Assembly (NCBI GenBank): GCA_030549775.1
Contig: CM060174.1
Location: 28,834,117 to 28,898,116, forward strand
Length of the DNA stretch: 64,000 nucleotides
Origin: Tamarix chinensis
Lineage: Eukaryota > Streptophyta > Magnoliopsida > Caryophyllales > Tamaricaceae
Reading direction: 5' to 3'
Below are positions 62,504-64,000 of this stretch, one piece after another. Below the pieces are notes generated by a model. That model was not told where the DNA came from and ran no database searches. It worked only from the letters and a program-made list of their open reading frames with translations. Position numbers and translations under genes: made by a program. The first letter of the stretch is position 1, and each line of letters starts with the position of its first letter.

Positions 62504-62510
<7 letters not shown>
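62128..62510. repeat. CACTA subterminal repeats and 37-bp tandem units
   Basis: First come short inverted motifs (CTGTTGGTAAAA and TTTTACCAACAG). Then from about 62330 there are five to six tandem units of about 37 bp with the wording ATCTGTGACTAAAAGTATT, then GTCCACAAAACAAT. A (TA)n run follows at 62509-62543. Confidence 0.85.

Positions 62511-62543
<33 letters not shown>
62509..62543. repeat. (TA)17 microsatellite
   Basis: This is a perfect TA run at the inner edge of the subterminal repeats. Confidence 0.95.
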
Positions 62544-62546
<3 letters not shown>

Positions 62547-63073
62547 CTGTTAGTAAAACGACAATAATGTCCATAATACCTGTTGTAGCAATATTTACTA
62601 ATAATAATAACTTATCTTTATATAAAATATAGTACACCATACATAATCATCGTTCTTTAGTTTAACTATCAAAACAATAATAGTCGTATAGGTATAATAT
62701 ATATACAACTTGTAACCTATGCTAACATATAAGACATCTTCATTAACATATCAAACACCATCCTCTTCATTCCCATCCTATTTAGCATCTCCAATGACTT
62801 CTGTGTCTTCAATATTTTCTTTGATAATTATCAAGATGTATTCCCTGAAAAAAAATATGCATGTAACTTAATTAGATTAATATAAATTCGCCTAGGACAT
62901 TATTTAACTGGTGTGGTGTCTTTTAATATGCATGTAATTCCAAGTTTTTAACTTGCAATTTCAATTACCAATACCTGCCTTAGCTATAAAAGTCCAACAA
63001 CAATCAAATACTAGTACTAAAAATGAAGTGATTAGCACATAACCTCATTTTGAAACAACAATCAAACAAACCG

Positions 63074-63243
63074 ATGGGTAGAAAAAATTACAATGATGAT
63101 AGTAGTAGAAAGAGCGGTCATTACAAGAAGATGAAGAATCAAAGATATGTGTTTTAGATAAGGAGTCAAGTTGATATACTTAATAATGGATATAGATGGA
63201 GGAAATATGGTCAATAGGCTGTTAAGAACAACAAATTTCCAAG
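63074..63243 (+). pseudogene. WRKY group IIc transcription factor, first part of WRKY domain (captured fragment)
   Basis: One plus-strand frame reads IRSQVDILNNGYRWRKYGQ, then a stop at 63215 in place of Lys, then AVKNNKFPR. The upstream part RYVF is followed by a stop at 63155 before IRSQ. Group IIc WRKY proteins have RFAFQTRSQVDILDDGYRW and WRKYGQKAVKNNKFPRSYYR. After the Arg of PR the text is AG/GTATAAAT at 63243/63244, exactly the position of the conserved R-type intron of these genes. The zinc-finger half is not found downstream. Both stops are single-base changes. The fragment is dead as a protein. The intron boundary shows it was copied from genomic DNA and not from mRNA. Confidence 0.9.
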
Positions 63244-63451
63244 GTATAAATATAGTATATATTATGTAGGCGTAGTTGCCGCTAGCAATCCGCTAAAAGT
63301 ATGTTTAAGCTACTGAGTATGAGGAATAGAGGACATTAATAAAAATGTAAAGTAATGAAAATACTTGTTATGGTATCAAATAAGTAAAGCAAGATTTGCA
63401 GGGTAGAGAGCAGTGGAAAGTAGGAACAATGTGTATCTTTCCAAAGCATAC

Positions 63452-64000
63452 CAAAGCGCTGTGTTCCTCCTGAATTTTCTCAAAGTGCTGCCGTGAATCT
63501 TCATTGCATTTCTCAAGTCTAGCTTCGCATTTCTTCTCCATTTCTACTACAATTTTGTCAGCCTGAAGAACAAACAACCTTTAATGCATGTGTCCACCAA
63601 ACAGTACAATAAAAAGTCATGGAAAACAAGGCAAACCTTTTTTTTCTCATGGTTAATGATCTCTTGCTTTTCTACCTCATACTTCTTCTTGATGTCATTT
63701 ATGGCCTGTTTAAAGAGTTATCATAGCAGCAAAAAACAATATGGAACTACTAAATTTAGATTTGCATTGAGGTTTAACATAGGTCGCACCTGATCATTCT
63801 CTGAGATATCTCCTTCAAATGTCGTGACAATTCTAACTGTTTACTCTAGCAACGAATCATACTGCTTCTTAGCTTCCCCAAGTTTACTTTCTGAAGCTGC
63901 CAACAATGCTTGAATCTAGAAAAAATAATAATTATTGAAATAGTCCTATGCTCGTCAAGTTATTTTCCACAAAAATGCAATGACCTTGGCTCGTTGCTCT
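63452..64000 (-). pseudogene. ZYP1: ZYP1 (synaptonemal complex transverse filament) fragment, three exons and part of a fourth
   Basis: Exons on the minus strand, all phase 0 with GT-AG borders, are: from beyond 64000 to 63985 (ending EQRAK); 63915-63790 (IQALLAASESKLGEAKKQYD); 63705-63637 (AINDIKKKYEVEKQEIINHE); and 63562-63452 (ADKIVVEMEKKCEARLEKCN, then EKIQEEHSAL). The order and wording follow the C-terminal coiled coil of plant ZYP1, the protein that links homologous chromosome axes in meiosis. The 63915 exon is 126 nt. A 2-nt loss near 63845 creates a TAA, and a 1-nt loss near 63795 restores the frame, so it cannot make ZYP1. No later ZYP1 exon is seen below 63452. It lies 208 bp from the WRKY fragment, on the other strand, inside the CACTA element. 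Confidence 0.82.

Larger units (their letters stand above)
62109..64000 (+). mobile_element. CACTA (En/Spm) transposon, one end, continuing past the window
   Basis: It begins CACTACAAAATAATTAAC, the classic CACTA terminus, directly after GAG, the probable 3-bp target duplication. Subterminal repeats of ATCTGTTGGTAAAA in both orientations follow (62135-62310), as expected for transposase binding. No opposite end (TTTTGTAGTG) is found before 64000. I see no transposase. What is readable inside are fragments of two host genes, WRKY and ZYP1. Confidence 0.82.

Noticed and set aside
62315..62510. Coding frames over the CACTA tandem units (62183-62640, both strands)
   Set aside because: The repetitive peptides follow the 37-bp units and include a TA-run. 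They are not genes.
62761..62850. Possible third captured exon (EYILIIIKENIEDTEVIGDAK on the minus strand after a CAG acceptor)
   Set aside because: It is too short and low in information to assign, and the next stop breaks it. I leave it unannotated.

Overview
The window is nuclear DNA of a flowering plant with a repeat-rich genome. It is AT-rich and contains plant splice sites, one angiosperm-type nuclear gene (ABCI1/CCMA) and LTR retrotransposons primed by plant tRNAs. I cannot name the species.

Almost everything except ABCI1 is transposon or transposon remnant. From left to right: an old copy of a giant LTR family (1-2783) and a hAT transposase tail (2965-3249), then a very AT-rich stretch. 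ABCI1 (6340-7065, minus) encodes the ATP-binding subunit of the mitochondrial cytochrome c maturation exporter. Upstream of it, a candidate non-coding first exon and TATA box near 26.0-26.3 kb suggest one very long 5'-UTR intron. That interval carries two Ty3/gypsy chromoviruses (13108-18767, young; 20330-25725, older), both with exact 5-bp target duplications, and a 470-bp direct repeat that flanks the younger one. Next comes a PIF/Harbinger transposon with its Myb/SANT-like ORF1 and a three-exon DDE transposase (27.5-30.3 kb).

From about 34.5 kb to the end lies a nest of insertions whose order can be read from target duplications. An Athila-like, probably non-autonomous LTR element (starts 39980, tRNA-Asp primer site) sits in a copy of the giant LTR family. 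A Ty1/copia element (43059-53491, TSD CATTA) sits in it. The copia element was hit by a Cassandra solo LTR carrying antisense 5S-like sequence (46901-47192, TSD AAGGC) and by a 5-kb solo LTR (47687-52669, TSD CTAAC). A second 5-kb solo LTR in opposite orientation (54554-59686, TSD GTTAT) sits near the 3' end of the Athila-like element. The 3' LTR of that element is broken by a CACTA transposon starting at 62109.

The most interesting part is the last 1.9 kb. Inside the CACTA end are fragments of two unrelated host genes on opposite strands: a group IIc WRKY domain exon (plus strand, two stops, diagnostic splice donor kept) and at least three complete exons plus part of a fourth of the meiotic synaptonemal complex gene ZYP1 (minus strand, introns kept, small deletions). 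This looks like gene capture at the DNA level by a CACTA element (Pack-CACTA or transduplication). I found no phage, bacterial, CRISPR or tRNA gene content.
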